Positions 51,485-61,982 of a stretch of DNA of 64,000 nucleotides are shown here, one piece after another (positions within the stretch are counted from its first letter, which is position 1; every line of letters begins with the position of its first letter). The stretch is from NCBI GenBank assembly GCA_036268295.1, contig DATAUK010000033.1, positions 65,027 through 129,026 of the forward strand. Reading direction: 5' to 3'. Made by a program: the position numbers and the translations under genes. The DNA comes from DATAUK01 sp036268295 (lineage in GTDB: Bacteria > Actinomycetota > Actinomycetes > JAFAQI01). The notes beneath the pieces were generated by a model. That model had not been told where the DNA came from and searched no databases. It saw only the letters and a list, made by a program, of their open reading frames with translations.

Positions 51485-52513
51485 GTGGGTATCCGGACCG
51501 CTGTCGTCGGCGCCAGCGGGTACGCCGGTGGTGAGCTGCTCCGGCTGCTCGAGGGCCACCCAACGCTCGACATCTCGACCCTCGTGGCCGGCGGGAACGC
51601 CGGCAAAACGCTCGGCGAAGTACATCCGCAGCTAGTGACGCTGGCAGAGCGAAGGCTTGTCGATCTGAGCGCGCGCGAGCTGGTCGACGCCGAGATAGTG
51701 TTTCTCGCGTTGCCGCACGGCGCATCGGCTGCCGTCGTCGACACCCTTTCTCCCGATGCCCTCGTCGTCGACCTCGGTGCCGACTTCCGGCTCACGAATC
51801 CGGCCGACTGGTCCCGTTGGTACCCCGGCGAGCACGCCGGCAACTGGCCCTACGGTCTGCCCGAGCTGCCGGGCGCCCGCGAGTCGCTCGCCGGCGCCAG
51901 TCGGATCGCCAATCCCGGTTGCTACGCAACCGCGATCGCGCTCGGCCTCGCCCCGCTGCTCGCCGCACGGATGATCGAGCCTGACAACGTCGTCGTCGTG
52001 GCGGCGAGCGGCACCACCGGCGCCGGACGCGCCGCCTCCACCCGGCTGCTCGCCAGCGAGGTGATGGGTGGGCTGAGGGCGTACAAGACTGCCGGAGCGC
52101 ATCAGCATCTCGCCGAGATCCGGCAGTCGCTCGGGGGAGTGACCGACGGTGAGGTCTCACTGTCGTTCACCCCGATCCTCGCGCCGATGCCGCGCGGCAT
52201 CCTGGCGACCTGCACCGCGACGATTGCGTCAGGATTCGGGCCGGCCGACCTGCGGGCCGCGTTCGGTTGTTATGACAGCGAGCCGTTCGTGACGCTGCTG
52301 CCAGAAGGCAGCCAGCCGCGTACTGCCGCGACTACCGGCTCCAACAGCGCCCACCTGCAGGTCGAGCTGGATGTCGATGTCAACCGCGCCATCGTGCTGG
52401 TCGCGATCGACAATCTGGGCAAGGGCGCGGCCGGGCAGGCGATCCAGAACGCGAACGCCATGCTCGGACTGCCTGAGACCACCGGCCTGCCGATCAACGG
52501 GCTCGGCCAGTGA
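51485..52513 (+). CDS. argC: N-acetyl-gamma-glutamyl-phosphate reductase
   Basis: A 342-residue NADPH enzyme, third step of arginine synthesis. GIRTAVVGASGYAGGELLRLL is the Rossmann start; SRIANPGCYATAIALGLAPL holds the catalytic Cys. GTG at 51485 is preferred over ATG at 51473, because the ATG lies inside the likely -10 box and the GTG fits leaderless initiation. Heads argC-J-B-D-F-R-G-H; its stop overlaps argJ (GTGA). Confidence 0.95.
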   Translation: MGIRTAVVGASGYAGGELLRLLEGHPTLDISTLVAGGNAGKTLGEVHPQLVTLAERRLVDLSARELVDAEIVFLALPHGASAAVVDTLSPDALVVDLGADFRLTNPADWSRWYPGEHAGNWPYGLPELPGARESLAGASRIANPGCYATAIALGLAPLLAARMIEPDNVVVVAASGTTGAGRAASTRLLASEVMGGLRAYKTAGAHQHLAEIRQSLGGVTDGEVSLSFTPILAPMPRGILATCTATIASGFGPADLRAAFGCYDSEPFVTLLPEGSQPRTAATTGSNSAHLQVELDVDVNRAIVLVAIDNLGKGAAGQAIQNANAMLGLPETTGLPINGLGQ

Positions 52514-53658
52514 GCGTCACCGCGCCGGCCGGGTTTCGGGCGGCAGGGGTCGAGGCCGGGCTGAAGGACCATGCCCGCGATCTCGCGCTTGTCGTCAACG
52601 ATGGCCCGCTCGACGCGGCCGCCGGTGTCTTCACCGCGAACCGGGTCAAGGCGGCGCCGGTGCTCTGGACCGAGCAGGTGATCAACCGCGGCAGGGCGCG
52701 GGCGGTCGTGCTGAATGCGAAGTACGCCAACGCCTGCACCGGGCCGAACGGGTTCCAGATAACCCACGCCACGGCGGAGTCGGTCGCGCAGGCACTCGGC
52801 ATCGGTGCCGGCGAGGTTGCGGTCTGCTCGACCGGCAAGATCGGCGAGGCGCCGCCGCTGGAGCTCCTCGTCGCGGGCGTCACAGCGGCGGCCGCGGCGT
52901 TGTCCGATCAGGGTGGCTCTGAGGCCGCCGACGCGATCCGCACTACTGACACGGTGTCCAAACAGACCTTGATCAGCGCGGACGGCTGGTGTGTCGGCGG
53001 CATGGCCAAGGGTGCCGGGATGCTTGCGCCCGCGCTCGCCACGATGCTCTGCGTGCTGACGACCGATGCTGTGGTCACGCCGCCCGACCTCGATCGTGCG
53101 TTGCGGGCGGCGACCCGCGTCACCTTCGACCGGGTCGACTCCGACGGCTGCCTGTCGACCAACGACACCGTGCTGCTGCTGGCAAGTGGTGCCTCGGGCA
53201 TCACGCCGTGGTACGACGATCTTGCCGTCGCCGTACAGGCCGCGTGCGCCGATCTCGCCCGCCAGCTGGTGGCGGACGCCGAAGGCTCGAGCAAGGACAT
53301 CGCGATCGAGGTGCGAGGGGCAGCGAGCGAGGACGACGCGGTCGACGTCGCTCGCGCGGTGTCGCGGAGCAATCTGCTCAAGTGCGCGCTACACGGCGAG
53401 GATCCCAACTGGGGCCGGATCCTTTCAGCTGTCGGCACGACGAGCGCCTCGTTCGACCCGCAGACTCTCGACGCCGCGATCAACGGCGTCTGGGTGTGTC
53501 GCGACAGCGCACCGGGTGATGACATCGCGGCGGTCGACCTGTCCAGCCGCGACGTCCACCTCGTCGTCGATCTCAAAGCCGGCGACGCGACGGCGACGGT
53601 GTGGAGCAACGACCTCACGGCGGAGTACGTCCACGAGAACTCGGCCTACTCCACATGA
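52510..53658 (+). CDS. argJ: bifunctional glutamate N-acetyltransferase / ornithine acetyltransferase
   Basis: A 382-residue self-cleaving Ntn-type enzyme that recycles the acetyl group from N-acetylornithine to glutamate. Autoproteolysis is expected within MLAPALATMLCVLTTDA, between Ala and the nucleophilic Thr. ANACTGPNG and NWGRILSAVG are other conserved blocks. GTG start; the stop overlaps argB (ATGA). No argA is needed or seen. Confidence 0.96.
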   Translation: MSVTAPAGFRAAGVEAGLKDHARDLALVVNDGPLDAAAGVFTANRVKAAPVLWTEQVINRGRARAVVLNAKYANACTGPNGFQITHATAESVAQALGIGAGEVAVCSTGKIGEAPPLELLVAGVTAAAAALSDQGGSEAADAIRTTDTVSKQTLISADGWCVGGMAKGAGMLAPALATMLCVLTTDAVVTPPDLDRALRAATRVTFDRVDSDGCLSTNDTVLLLASGASGITPWYDDLAVAVQAACADLARQLVADAEGSSKDIAIEVRGAASEDDAVDVARAVSRSNLLKCALHGEDPNWGRILSAVGTTSASFDPQTLDAAINGVWVCRDSAPGDDIAAVDLSSRDVHLVVDLKAGDATATVWSNDLTAEYVHENSAYST

Positions 53659-54533
53659 CCCGCGGGACGGACAGCCATGCGACCGCGGCCGCCCTGGTCG
53701 AGGCGCTGCCATGGCTCGAGCGCTTTCACGGTCGCACCGTCGTGGTGAAGTACGGCGGCAACGCCATGACCGATGACGCGTTGCGGGTGGCGTTCGCGCA
53801 GGATGTGGTGTTCCTGCGCTACGCAGGGATCCGGGTGGTCGTCGTCCACGGAGGCGGGCCGCAGATCAACGCTCATCTCGCCCGGCTCGGCATCGAGCAC
53901 ACCTTCACCGGTGGGCTGCGAGTCACGACCCCGGAGACAATGGACGTCGTCAGGATGGTGCTGGTCGGCCAGGTGCAGCGCGAGATCGTGGGTTTACTCA
54001 ATGCCCACGGCCCGTTCGCCGTCGGACTCTCCGGGGAGGACGGCCGACTGATGACCGCGGCCAGACGACCAGGGATGGTCAACGGTGAAGAGGTCGACAT
54101 CGGCTTGGTGGGCGACGTGGTCCACGTCGACGCCGGCGTCATCGACGGGTTGCTAGCCGATGGCCGGATCCCGGTCGTGGCGAGTGTCTGTGGTGGGGCC
54201 GAGGGCGAGGTCTACAACGTCAACGCCGACACCGCGGCTGCGGCGATCGCCGTCGCCGTCGAGGCCGAGAAGCTCGTCGTCCTCACTGATGTCGAGGGCC
54301 TCTATGCCGACTGGCCGGTTAGCAATGAGGTGATCAGCCTCCTGACCGCGAGCGAGCTCGAGGCGCGGATGCAGTCGCTGGGCGAAGGGATGGTCCCGAA
54401 GATGGAGGCTTGCCTTCGCGCCGTGGTCGGTGGCGTGCCGGCTGCCCATGTCGTCGATGGCCGGGTCGCACACGCACTTCTGCTTGAGGTCCTGACCGAC
54501 ACCGGCGTCGGCACGATGGTGGTGCCAGGATGA
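53655..54533 (+). CDS. argB: acetylglutamate kinase
   Basis: A 292-residue amino-acid-kinase-fold enzyme. VVVKYGGNAM (ATP), VVVVHGGGPQINAHLARLG (substrate) and VYNVNADTAAAAIAVAVEAEKLVVLTDVEGL are intact. The ATG overlapping the argJ stop is used; the frame upstream is inside argJ. An N-terminal helix and long form suggest arginine feedback sensitivity. Confidence 0.96.
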   Translation: MTRGTDSHATAAALVEALPWLERFHGRTVVVKYGGNAMTDDALRVAFAQDVVFLRYAGIRVVVVHGGGPQINAHLARLGIEHTFTGGLRVTTPETMDVVRMVLVGQVQREIVGLLNAHGPFAVGLSGEDGRLMTAARRPGMVNGEEVDIGLVGDVVHVDAGVIDGLLADGRIPVVASVCGGAEGEVYNVNADTAAAAIAVAVEAEKLVVLTDVEGLYADWPVSNEVISLLTASELEARMQSLGEGMVPKMEACLRAVVGGVPAAHVVDGRVAHALLLEVLTDTGVGTMVVPG

Positions 54534-54543
54534 GGGCGGCGGG

Positions 54544-55752
54544 ATGAGCGGAACCACTTCGGCGCAGGCCCGTTGGGATGCCGTGATGATGCGCAACTAC
54601 GGCACGCCGCCGCTGCAGCTCATCAGCGGCAAGGGCTGCTACGTCACCGACTCCGACGGGCGCGACTACCTCGACCTGATCGCCGGGATCGCGGTCTCGT
54701 CGCTGGGTCACGGCCACCCGGCGCTGGTTGCCGCCGTGTCCGGTCAGGTCGCGACGATCGCCCATACCTCCAACCTGTTCATCAACGAGCCGGCGCTGCG
54801 CCTTGCCGAACGGCTGAGCGACCTCGTCGCTGTCAGCGGCGCGCGGGTGTTCCTGTGCAATGACGGTGCGACCGCGAACGAGGCGGCACTGAAGACCGCG
54901 ATGCGGGCTCGCCCGGATCGCCGCCGGTTCGTTGCCGCCGACGGCTCCTTTCACGGCCGGACGCTCGGCATCCTCGCCTTGACCGGGAAGCCGGCCTACC
55001 GCGAGCCATTCGCACCGTTCGGTGTCGACGTCGGCTTCGTGCCGTACGGCGACACCGAGGCGCTCGCGGCTGCTGTTGACGACCAGGTCGCTGCGGTGTT
55101 TCTCGAGCCGACGCTCGGTGAAGCCGGCGTGATCGTGCCACCCGCCGGCTACCTCGCGGCCGCCCGTGCGATCTGTGACGCTGCCGGCGCATTGCTGGTG
55201 ATCGACGAGGTGCAGGGTGGGATCGGGCGTACCGGACGCTGGTTCGCCCACCAGCACGAGGGCGTGACGCCGGACATCGTGACGGTCGCCAAAGGTCTCG
55301 CCGGCGGCCTGCCGCTCGGTGCCTGTATCGGCCTCGGTGAGGCGGCCGATGCGTTGGTCAGGGGAGACCACGGCTCGACGTTCGGCGGTAACCCGGTGTC
55401 CTGTGCAGCGGCGCTAGCCGTGATCGACACGATCGACTCCGAAGGCCTGCTCCATCACGTCGACCAGCTCGGCACCCGTTGGCAGCGCGCGCTCGCGGCC
55501 GTCGACTCGCCGCTGCTCGACGGCGTCCGCGGTAGAGGACTCTGGCTGGCGCTTGTCGTCAGTCCCGGCGCTGCACCGGCGGTCGAGCGAGCGGCACGCG
55601 ATCACGGTTTTCTTGTCAACGCCACCGGCCCGGCGGCGGTGCGGCTCGCGCCGCCACTCGTGCTCTCCGCCGCCGAGTCCGAGTCCTTCACCGACGCGCT
55701 GCCGACGATCCTCGCCACGGCAGCATCGGGCTGGCCTAGGTTGACGTCATGA
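54544..55752 (+). CDS. argD: acetylornithine aminotransferase
   Basis: A 402-residue PLP class III aminotransferase. GLDLIAGIAVSSLGH-type entry block (YLDLIAGIAVSSLGHGHP), LVIDEVQGGIGRTGRWFAHQ and VTVAKGLAGGLPLGACIG with the PLP Lys are clear. The ATG is 10 bp after argB. Its TGA overlaps the ATG of a 29-codon ORF that separates it from a receiver gene; in other actinobacteria argF usually follows directly. Confidence 0.95.
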   Translation: MSGTTSAQARWDAVMMRNYGTPPLQLISGKGCYVTDSDGRDYLDLIAGIAVSSLGHGHPALVAAVSGQVATIAHTSNLFINEPALRLAERLSDLVAVSGARVFLCNDGATANEAALKTAMRARPDRRRFVAADGSFHGRTLGILALTGKPAYREPFAPFGVDVGFVPYGDTEALAAAVDDQVAAVFLEPTLGEAGVIVPPAGYLAAARAICDAAGALLVIDEVQGGIGRTGRWFAHQHEGVTPDIVTVAKGLAGGLPLGACIGLGEAADALVRGDHGSTFGGNPVSCAAALAVIDTIDSEGLLHHVDQLGTRWQRALAAVDSPLLDGVRGRGLWLALVVSPGAAPAVERAARDHGFLVNATGPAAVRLAPPLVLSAAESESFTDALPTILATAASGWPRLTS

Positions 55753-55838
55753 GCGACTACCGAAGCGAAGCGGGGGTGGCTCGCTCCAGTGATAGCAGCG
55801 CCGCCGCCAGGGTGCAGCTGGCAAGGGTGCACCAATGA
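55749..55838 (+). CDS. 29-residue ORF between argD and a receiver gene (leader unit, copy B)
   Basis: ATG at 55749 overlaps the argD TGA; its TGA (55836-55838) overlaps the ATG of the receiver gene (55835). It begins MSDYRSEAGVARSSD. ATGAG is repeated 86 bp apart at its two ends. GAGCGA and TCGCTC arms are kept as in copies A and C, while the second half has diverged in sequence but not in length. The ending GTGCACCA just before ATG gives no strong ribosome site, so the receiver gene probably depends on coupling. Confidence 0.55.
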   Translation: MSDYRSEAGVARSSDSSAAARVQLARVHQ

Positions 55839-56233
55839 GTAGCGGCCCGCACGTTCTTGTCGTCGAGGACGACCCCAGTGTCCGCGGTCTGCTTCAGACC
55901 TTGCTGACCGCCGAAGGCTACGACGTCGCCACCGCCTCCGATGGGCTGGCCGGCCTTGTCAAGGCCACCAGCCGCCGGCCGTCGCTGATCCTGCTCGACC
56001 TGATGATGCCCGACCTCGGGGGCATCCGGGTGCTCGAGGAGCTGCACGTCAATCCGGCAACGGCTGATGTGCCGGTCATCGTGGTGACCGGCAAGCTCGA
56101 CGCCGTACCCGCTCTGGCTGAGCAGCTCGGTGAGGCGTCGGTCTTCGCCAAGCCGTTCGGCGTCGCTGAGCTGCTCGCGCGGGTCGCCGAGGTGACCGGC
56201 GGACCATCACCTCAGCCGGGCGAGCCGCAATGA
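55835..56233 (+). CDS. single-domain response regulator (CheY-like) inside the arginine operon
   Basis: A 132-residue receiver with no output domain. Acidic residues E11-D12-D13, phospho-acceptor D55 in LILLDLMMPDLGG, T85 and K106 (FAKPFG) are all present, so phosphorylation is plausible. It is coupled upstream to a 29-residue ORF and downstream to argF (ATGA at 56230-56233). A receiver between argD and argF is not part of the usual operon. The kinase partner is unknown; the soluble histidine kinase at 46724 is a candidate by exclusion only. Confidence 0.88.
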   Translation: MSSGPHVLVVEDDPSVRGLLQTLLTAEGYDVATASDGLAGLVKATSRRPSLILLDLMMPDLGGIRVLEELHVNPATADVPVIVVTGKLDAVPALAEQLGEASVFAKPFGVAELLARVAEVTGGPSPQPGEPQ

Positions 56234-56253
56234 CCACTAAACGGAGCACTTCG

Positions 56254-57189
56254 ATGCCGCGCCACTTTCTCGTCGACGACGATCTCACTGCGTCCGAGCA
56301 GGCGGCTGTCCTCGACGAGGCCGACCGGATGAAGAAGGATCGGTTCTCCCATCGCCCGCTCGCTGGCCCCCGGTCGATCGCGGTGGTGTTCGAGAAGCCG
56401 TCGACTCGCACCCGGCTCTCGTTCGAGATCGGCATTGCGGAGCTCGGTGGTCATCCGGTGATCCTTGACGCGCAATCCACGCAGCTCGGTCGCGGTGAGA
56501 CGATCGAGGACACTGCCCGCGTCATGTCGAGGTATGTCGACGCGATCGTGATCCGCACCTTCGGCCAGGACCGGATCGAGGGTCTGGCCGCCGCCGCCGC
56601 GGTGCCGGTGGTGAACGCGCTGACCGACTATGCCCATCCCTGCCAGGCGCTGGCCGACCTGCAGACCATCCGCGAGCACAAAGGTACGCTGGCCGGACTG
56701 ACGCTGAGCTACCTCGGCGACGGCAACAACATGGCGCACTCGTTGCTGCTCGCCGGCGCGATCGCCGGACTGAATGTCCGGGTCGGATCGCCGAAGGGGT
56801 TCGAGCCGCTGCCTGCGGTCATGATGCGAGCCGGCGATCTGGCGGCAGCTCATGGTGGCAGCGTCGCGGTGACGAATGACCCGTTGGAGGCGGCAGCCGG
56901 CGCCGATGTCCTCTACACCGACGTCTGGGCGTCGATGGGTCAAGAAAGCGAAGCTGCCGGCCGGCTCGACGTGTTCCGGCCGTACGCGCTCGACGAGCGC
57001 GCCGTTGCGGCTGCCTCGCCCGATGTCGTCATCATGCACTGCCTTCCGGCTCACCGCGGTGAGGAGATCGCGGCCGGCGTCATCGACGGCCCGGCGAGCA
57101 TCGTGTTCGATCAGGCGGAGAACCGGCTGCACGCGCAGAAGGCGTTGTTGGCGTTCCTGCTTGAGCCGTCTCGATTCGGATCCGGCTGA
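56254..57189 (+). CDS. argF: ornithine carbamoyltransferase
   Basis: A 311-residue transcarbamoylase making citrulline. EKPSTRTRLSFEIG (carbamoyl-phosphate loop), DYAHPCQALADLQTI and VIMHCLPAHRGEEI are the diagnostic motifs. The ATG at 56254 follows GGAG by 7 nt and gives the normal MPRHFL start; an in-frame ATG at 56230 overlapping the receiver stop may also be used. The stop shares one base with argR. Confidence 0.96.
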   Translation: MPRHFLVDDDLTASEQAAVLDEADRMKKDRFSHRPLAGPRSIAVVFEKPSTRTRLSFEIGIAELGGHPVILDAQSTQLGRGETIEDTARVMSRYVDAIVIRTFGQDRIEGLAAAAAVPVVNALTDYAHPCQALADLQTIREHKGTLAGLTLSYLGDGNNMAHSLLLAGAIAGLNVRVGSPKGFEPLPAVMMRAGDLAAAHGGSVAVTNDPLEAAAGADVLYTDVWASMGQESEAAGRLDVFRPYALDERAVAAASPDVVIMHCLPAHRGEEIAAGVIDGPASIVFDQAENRLHAQKALLAFLLEPSRFGSG

Positions 57190-57707
57190 TGGCGGTGTCC
57201 TCGTCACGTTCGCGCGCCGCCGCGCCGCACTCCAAGGCCGCCCGGCAGGCTCGGATCGCCGCGCTGCTCGCCGATCGTGACGTGCATTCCCAGACCGAGC
57301 TCGCGGCGCTGCTCGCGGTCGACGATCTCGAGGTCACCCAGGCGACGCTGTCCCGCGACCTTGAGGAAATGGGCGCGGTGAAGGTGCGTCGATCCGGTGC
57401 CGGCACGGTTTACGCGGTCAGCGACGAGGCGCCAGGCCCAGTGCTTCGGGCGCTCGCCGACGCGACCGAAGGCCGGGTCTCGAGGCTCGCGGCCGAGCTG
57501 GTGGTTTCCGTCGATGCCAGCGCGAACCTCGTCGTAGTCCGCACCCCGCCGGGTGGCGCGCACCTGCTCGCCTCCGCCATCGACCGTGCCGCCCTGCCCG
57601 ACGTGCTCGGCACCGTCGCCGGTGACGACACAGTCTTGCTCATCACGAAGAACCCCAAGGGCGGCGCGCAGCTGGCCTCTCGGCTGTGCACCATGGCCGG
57701 CACCTGA
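57189..57707 (+). CDS. argR: arginine repressor ArgR
   Basis: A 172-residue hexameric repressor. The N-terminal winged helix (ARQARIAALLADRDVHSQTELAALL, TQATLSRDLEEMGAVKVR) and the C-terminal oligomerisation/arginine domain (TPPGGAHLLASAIDRAALPDVLGTVAGDDTVLLI) are intact. It probably binds the ARG-box-like operator at 51438-51476. ATG start sharing one base with the argF TGA. Confidence 0.96.
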   Translation: MAVSSSRSRAAAPHSKAARQARIAALLADRDVHSQTELAALLAVDDLEVTQATLSRDLEEMGAVKVRRSGAGTVYAVSDEAPGPVLRALADATEGRVSRLAAELVVSVDASANLVVVRTPPGGAHLLASAIDRAALPDVLGTVAGDDTVLLITKNPKGGAQLASRLCTMAGT

Positions 57708-57759
57708 GCCATCGCCCGATCGACCCACTTCCGCAGCACTGACAGGAGCCCTGAGACCA

Positions 57760-58963
<1,204 letters not shown>

Positions 58964-58971
<8 letters not shown>

Positions 58972-60382
58972 GCCGGTGCCGCCAACCCGGCTGTGGGGCG
59001 GCCGGTTCGCCGGCGGTCCGGCCGAGGCACTCGCTCGGCTGTCGAGGAGTGTGCAGTTCGACTGGCGGCTGGCGCCCTACGACCTGCTGGCGTCCCGAGC
59101 CCATGCCCGGGTGCTGCACCGCGCCGGCCTGCTCGACGACGGTGAGCTGGCTCGGCTGCTGTCGGCGCTCGACGACCTCGACCGCGACGCTCGCGACGGC
59201 ACCTTCTGTCCAAATGCGGACGACGAGGACGTCCACACCGCGCTCGAACGTGGCCTGCTCGACCGGCTCGGCGCGCTGGGCGGGAAGCTGCGGGCCGGCC
59301 GGAGCCGCAACGACCAGATCGCCACCGATCTGCGGCTGTATCTACGGGATCACGTCCGCCAGATCGTCCGCCGCATCGCCGAGCTCGAGACTGCTCTGAT
59401 GGCGCAGGCCGAACGCACCATCGGCGCGCCAGCGCCGGGCATGACCCACCTGCAGCACGCCCAGCCGGTGCTGTTCGCTCATCAGCTGCTCGCTCACGTG
59501 CAGGCATTCGTTCGCGACGTCTCGCGGCTGGTGGACTGGGACCGGCGAAGCTCGGTCAGCCCGCTCGGTTCCGGTGCGCTCGCCGGTTCGTCGCTTCCGC
59601 TCGACCCGGCAGCCGTCGCCGACGAGCTCGGATTCGCGCGGCCGGCCGCCAACTCGATCGACGCGGTCAGCGACCGCGATTTCGCCGCCGAGTTTCTGTT
59701 CTGTGCGGCGTTGATCGGGGTGCATCTCTCTCGGCTCGGCGAGGAGATCGTGCTCTGGGCAACGACCGAGTTCGACTGGGTCGAGCTCGACGACGCGTTC
59801 AGCACCGGGTCGTCGATCATGCCGCAGAAGAAGAATCCGGACGTCGCCGAGCTGGCTCGCGGCAAGGCCGGCCGGCTGATCGGTGACCTGACCGCGTTGC
59901 TGGTCGTCCTCAAGGGCCTGCCGCTCGCCTACGACCGCGACCTGCAGGAGGACAAGGAGCCGGTCTTCGACGCGGTCGACACCCTGTTGCTGGTACTGCC
60001 GGCGGTGTCGGGCATGGTCGCGACGATGACGATCAACACCGAGCGGCTCGCCGCGACCGCCGCCGACGGCTTCGCTCTCGCGACCGACGTCGCCGATCAG
60101 CTGGTACGCCGGGGTGTCGCGTTTCGCGACGCCCACGAGGCACTCGGCCGGCTGGTTGCCTTCTGCACCGAGCACGGCTGCGACCTGCACGAGGTCTCGG
60201 ATGCCGACCTGGCGTCGATCAGCGAGCACCTGACACCTGAGGTCCGCGAGGTGCTTTCGGTCACTGGCAGTCTTGCGACTAAAGCCGCTCCCGGCGGGAC
60301 CGCGCCGGGCCGGGTTCGCGAGCAGTTCGATGAGGCGGCGGCACTCGTCACCGAGCACGAGAAGTGGGCCGGCAACGGTTGA
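58964..60382 (+). CDS. argH: argininosuccinate lyase
   Basis: A 472-residue fumarase-superfamily enzyme, last step to arginine. LWGGRFAGGPAEALARLSRS, AGRSRNDQIATDLRLYL, PGMTHLQHAQPVLF and the superfamily signature GSSIMPQKKNPD with the catalytic Ser loop are present. The start is within the argG end. It closes the operon, with mpg 8 bp further. Confidence 0.97.
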
Positions 60383-60390
60383 GGCGGACC

Positions 60391-60996
60391 GTGCCGCGCC
60401 CGCTGCCGCGGTCGTTCTATGACCGGCCCGCGCTCGACGTCGCCCGCGATCTGCTCGGCACCGTCATCGTACGTGGCGAGGTCCAGGTCCGGCTCAGTGA
60501 GGTCGAGGCCTACGACGGAGCGAACGATCCGGCCTCGCACGCCTATCGGGGCCCGACCGCGCGCAACGCGGTGATGTTCGGGCCGCCCGGCCACGCCTAC
60601 GTCTACTTCACCTACGGCATGCACTTCTGCGTCAACGTGGTGTGCGGACCGATGGGCATCGCCTCGGCGGTGCTGCTCCGTGCCGGCGAGGTGATCGCAG
60701 GTCAGGAGATTGCGATGAGTCGCCGCCCCCGATCAACAGTGCGAGATCTGGCGCGTGGTCCGGCTCGGCTGACCCAGGCGCTCGCGATCGACCGAGGTCA
60801 GGACGGTGCTGACGTCACCGGAGCCGCGTCAGGGATGTGGCTTCTTGGCGGCGCCGAGGTCAATGCCGAGTTAGTGCGGCGCGGCCCGCGGGTCGGCGTG
60901 TGTCAGGCAGCTGACCGGGACTGGCGGTTCTGGATCGATGGCGACCGGACTGTTTCGGCGTACCGCCGGCACCTGCCCAAGCGGCGTAACCAGTAG
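60391..60996 (+). CDS. mpg: 3-methyladenine DNA glycosylase (AAG/MPG family)
   Basis: A 201-residue base-excision repair enzyme for alkylated purines. RDLLGTVIV, VRLSEVEAYDGANDPASHAYRG (catalytic Glu), VMFGPPGHAYVYFTYGMHFCVNVV and ARGPARLTQALAID are family blocks. The GTG at 60391 with GAGG upstream is preferred to starts within argH. The argH-mpg-tyrS neighbourhood is kept in mycobacteria. Confidence 0.92.
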   Translation: MPRPLPRSFYDRPALDVARDLLGTVIVRGEVQVRLSEVEAYDGANDPASHAYRGPTARNAVMFGPPGHAYVYFTYGMHFCVNVVCGPMGIASAVLLRAGEVIAGQEIAMSRRPRSTVRDLARGPARLTQALAIDRGQDGADVTGAASGMWLLGGAEVNAELVRRGPRVGVCQAADRDWRFWIDGDRTVSAYRRHLPKRRNQ

Positions 60997-61011
60997 TGTC
61001 CGCCCGGCGGG

Positions 61012-61941
61012 TCAGGCGACGCGGCGCAGCGCGATCGGCAGTGCGAACCGTGACGCGATCCCGAGCTTGCGGTACGACGCATGCAGGTGCGACTCGACGG
61101 TGGCGCGGCTGACGAACAGCTCGTCAGCGATGTCGGAGTTCGACTTGCCGAGCGCCGCGAGCCGGCAGACCCGCAGCTGGGATCTCGTCAGCGGATCGAC
61201 GACTGTGAACGTCCGCCGGTCGGTGACGTCCCGGTCGACGAGGGCGTCGAGGTCGGTGGCCCGGTCGGAGTCGTGGTGGTGGCGGGAGGTCGGATCACTG
61301 CCGTTGATCGCGGCGAGCGCAGCGATCAGTCCGCGCGCGTCGGTAAAGGTGCTCGATCGCCCGGTCGCCACCCACCTCGCTCACCACGCCGCGAAGCCCG
61401 TCCCGACGATCCGCCACCCGCACGATGTATGTGGTCATGAGGTGAGCATCCGGACCCGTCCTACGGCTGCCTTAGCCTGGTCGTCGTAGGAAGGAACTGC
61501 CAGGCCGAGTTTGGGTGGAACGCCGACGCCGAGCTGATCGACGTTGTCGAGGACGAGCACGGCCGCCACGGTTTCGGCGAGCCGGCTGCATAGATCCGCC
61601 GCAAGGGCGTCGGCGAGCGTGGCGCGGTCGTCGGGACCGGTCGAGGTGGTCTCCACCGCCTCCCAGGCCAGCCCGAGACCGTTGCGAAGTCGTCCTGCCA
61701 GTCGCACGACATCGCGATCGGCAGCGCTCCGATCGAGCCAGCATCGTGGCGCCAGCCCGTGCAGGGCGGTCGTCTTGCCGTAACCCGAGCCCGCGATGAC
61801 CAGGGTGAGGCGTCGGTCCCAGGCGTTCGCGAGCAGTCGCGTGACGCGTGGTCGGGTCGCAGTCCGGTCGGGCACCAACTCATCGTGATCGGGCGCGAAC
61901 CAGATGTCGTCAGGGAGGCACCGAGAAGTTCTGAGCGTCAT
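61012..61941 (-). pseudogene. decayed LuxR-family (LAL/MalT-like) transcriptional regulator
   Basis: Two fragments remain in order. The N-terminal fragment (61941-61435, 168 aa) has the AAA/NACHT-type ATPase start with Walker A GSGYGKTT and a Walker B-like AVLVLDNVDQL, then stops. The C-terminal fragment (61371-61012, 119 aa) ends in a good LuxR helix-turn-helix (LTRSQLRVCRLAALGKSNSDIADELFVSRATVESHLHASY). The several hundred residues that normally lie between (TPR-like middle) are missing and the frames do not join, so a large internal deletion is likely. A short ATGA-overlapping frame at 61438 bridges the scar. Either fragment might still be expressed. Confidence 0.75.
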
Positions 61942-61982
61942 CGGGGCGCGTGTGCGGCCTCACTCGGGCCCACTAGGCGAAG

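Noticed and set aside
61435..61941. Independent small ATPase gene
   Set aside because: It matches only the first part of LAL regulators, and a LuxR helix-turn-helix fragment in the same orientation follows directly, so the two are better explained as one broken gene.
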